DNA of 64,000 nt. Origin: Phylloscopus collybita (lineage: Eukaryota > Chordata > Aves > Passeriformes > Phylloscopidae). The DNA is taken from contig JAJNNQ010000026.1 of the NCBI GenBank assembly GCA_027886175.1, positions 13,449,501 through 13,513,500 of the forward strand, given 5' to 3'. Under the pieces are notes generated by a model. The model was not told the DNA's origin and did no database searches. It saw only the letters and a program-made list of their open reading frames with translations. Both the position numbers and the translations under genes were made by a program. Shown here one piece after another: positions 62,922 to 64,000 of the stretch (the stretch's first letter is position 1; each line of letters opens with the position of its first letter).

Positions 62922-63560
62922 AGGCGATTCCCTCCCTCCCTCCCTGCCCACCGCCGGACGCGTCGGTCCCTCCCCGCGGAGCGAGCCGCGCCGCGCCGCG
63001 GCAGGCGGGCTCCCCGCCGCTCGCACAGGAAGGGAGCGGCCCACGTGTGATCCGTGCCCAGGGTGCGCATTAGGGGCCATTATCTTGTTGTTGTTTTCTG
63101 CTAAGCCTGAGGTGTGCCCCGCGCCCCGCACACTTGTGCAAGGCGCGGAGAAAAGCTGCGCGCCCGCCCGCACCGCGCCGGGGGCTCCGCATCCTCGAGG
63201 GCTCCGCATCCTCCCGCGGCCGCCCCCCAGCCCCTCCTCATTAAAGGCGGAAAACATGAATAAAGAAAGTCAGCTGTACAGCCGAGGGGCTCAGGAGCCA
63301 GCACACCCCAAACCTTGCAGCGCTGCTTTTTGTCTCGGTGCCCGCCACATTAATTAATTAGCTGCTTATCCCTCTCGCCGGGAGTAAATGGGCTCTGACC
63401 GCCTTGCTGGCTCGTTATCCCGCGGAGGACGGGAGGAGGACGAGGAAGGCATTCCGTAGGGAGGCAGAGCCTCTCCCGCGGGAAGGGTCAGGCTGAGACA
63501 CCTTGCAGCGGGGAGCATCGTGTCAGGTCGCATCGTGACCAGTCCCTTCCAGGACCTGGC

Positions 63561-63907
63561 GATCCCATGTGTCTCTTGGTGCTTTTAGGAATCTTCTCTT
63601 GAATGACCCTGAGGTCCGGCTGTCCTTAGGAAACGCTGTTGTGCGCTGACGGATACCGTCTGTCCTAAATCGCGTCTAACAAACACTCATTTGTCTGATG
63701 TAAGGAGCTTTTAGGTCTCTTGTGGTTTTGGTTCTGATTTTTGCTTGTTGCTGATGGGACATGGATGTTTTAATTCTCTGCTAAAAATTCTAAGATGACA
63801 TAATAAAAATAGTGGAAGTCTGTATTCTGGAAAAACTTTAAATTCTGCCTTGTGCAATGGTCATAACCAATCAATAATTGACAAACACCACATAAATTGA
63901 TGGATAT

Positions 63908-63909
<2 letters not shown>
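63561..63909. other. sequence upstream of the distal CpG island
   Basis: GC falls back towards AT-rich sequence. No gene or named repeat was recognised. In human the neighbouring gene on this side is ATG5; nothing of it is visible here. Confidence 0.5.

Positions 63910-63953
<44 letters not shown>
63910..63953. repeat. poly(T) run, 44 bases
   Basis: An uninterrupted T run preceded by GGATATAA and followed by GTGGCAGGAGG. Its length is unusual for this window, and it may be a retroposon A-tail in reverse orientation or of uncertain assembled length. Confidence 0.95.
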
Positions 63954-63954
<1 letters not shown>

Positions 63955-64000
63955 TGGCAGGAGGAAAGGGATGTGAGCAAGGCAGGGGAGCACAAAATAC

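Larger units (their letters stand above)
62260..63560 (-). promoter_or_regulatory. distal CpG island containing the CRYBG1 first exon
   Basis: A strong rise in GC and CpG from about 62260 to 63560 surrounds the first coding exon, with densest CpG at 62450-63000. Upstream (rightwards) there are GC boxes near 62893-62905, a CACGTG E-box at 63042-63047, and at the far side TTAATTAATTAGCT (63350-63363). This composition fits a constitutive CpG-island promoter for the long transcript. Confidence 0.85.

Noticed and set aside
62115..63073. Plus-strand open frames of about 200-310 codons across the distal CpG island
   Set aside because: They run antisense through the CRYBG1 first exon and promoter and have the same composition bias. 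No splice or domain evidence supports them.

Overview
This window is vertebrate nuclear DNA, most likely from a bird and probably a songbird (Passeriformes). It is AT-rich, non-coding sequence carrying several truncated CR1 LINEs (the characteristic avian retroposon), an avian ERVL-type LTR, and a 5'-truncated SINE joining a tRNA-Ile-like end to a CR1-like tail. I know that SINE structure as the passerine element TguSINE1. These family names rest on recognition of the sequence; no database search was possible.

The only protein-coding gene I can support is CRYBG1 (older name AIM1, absent in melanoma 1), on the minus strand and running right to left. A GC-rich first coding exon lies near 62.5-62.8 kb, inside a CpG island. 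A 54-kb first intron follows. Then comes a large second exon (7079-8539), a 6-kb second intron, and the start of a third large exon (1034 down to base 1) that runs out of the window. All three exons encode the long disordered N-terminal half of the protein. The beta/gamma-crystallin and lectin-like domains are encoded to the left of the window. The exon 2/exon 3 junction is certain in frame, and protein similarity continues across it. The exon 1/exon 2 junction is in frame only if a specific acceptor (exon start at 8539) is used. A second good acceptor lies 29 bases upstream of it.

A second CpG island at about 9.33-10.7 kb sits just upstream of exon 2. It contains two good minus-strand splice donors but no usable in-frame ATG. 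It is best read as a proximal alternative promoter. Both CpG islands are flanked on their upstream side by TAAT-rich, homeodomain-type sequence.

Layout: 1-1034 CRYBG1 exon 3; 1035-7078 intron 2 with two CR1 copies; 7079-8539 exon 2; 8540-62529 intron 1. Intron 1 holds the proximal CpG island, four more CR1 fragments, the SINE, two solo LTRs, a compound (GGAAAAA)n/(GAAAAA)n satellite, an extended hairpin and a CpG-bearing block at 42.2-42.5 kb. 62530-62768 is exon 1, within the distal CpG island; 62769-64000 is promoter and upstream sequence. I found no RNA genes, CRISPR array, intact transposon or second gene. I saw no convincing sign of an undescribed system; the most informative open points concern CRYBG1 promoter and splice choice.
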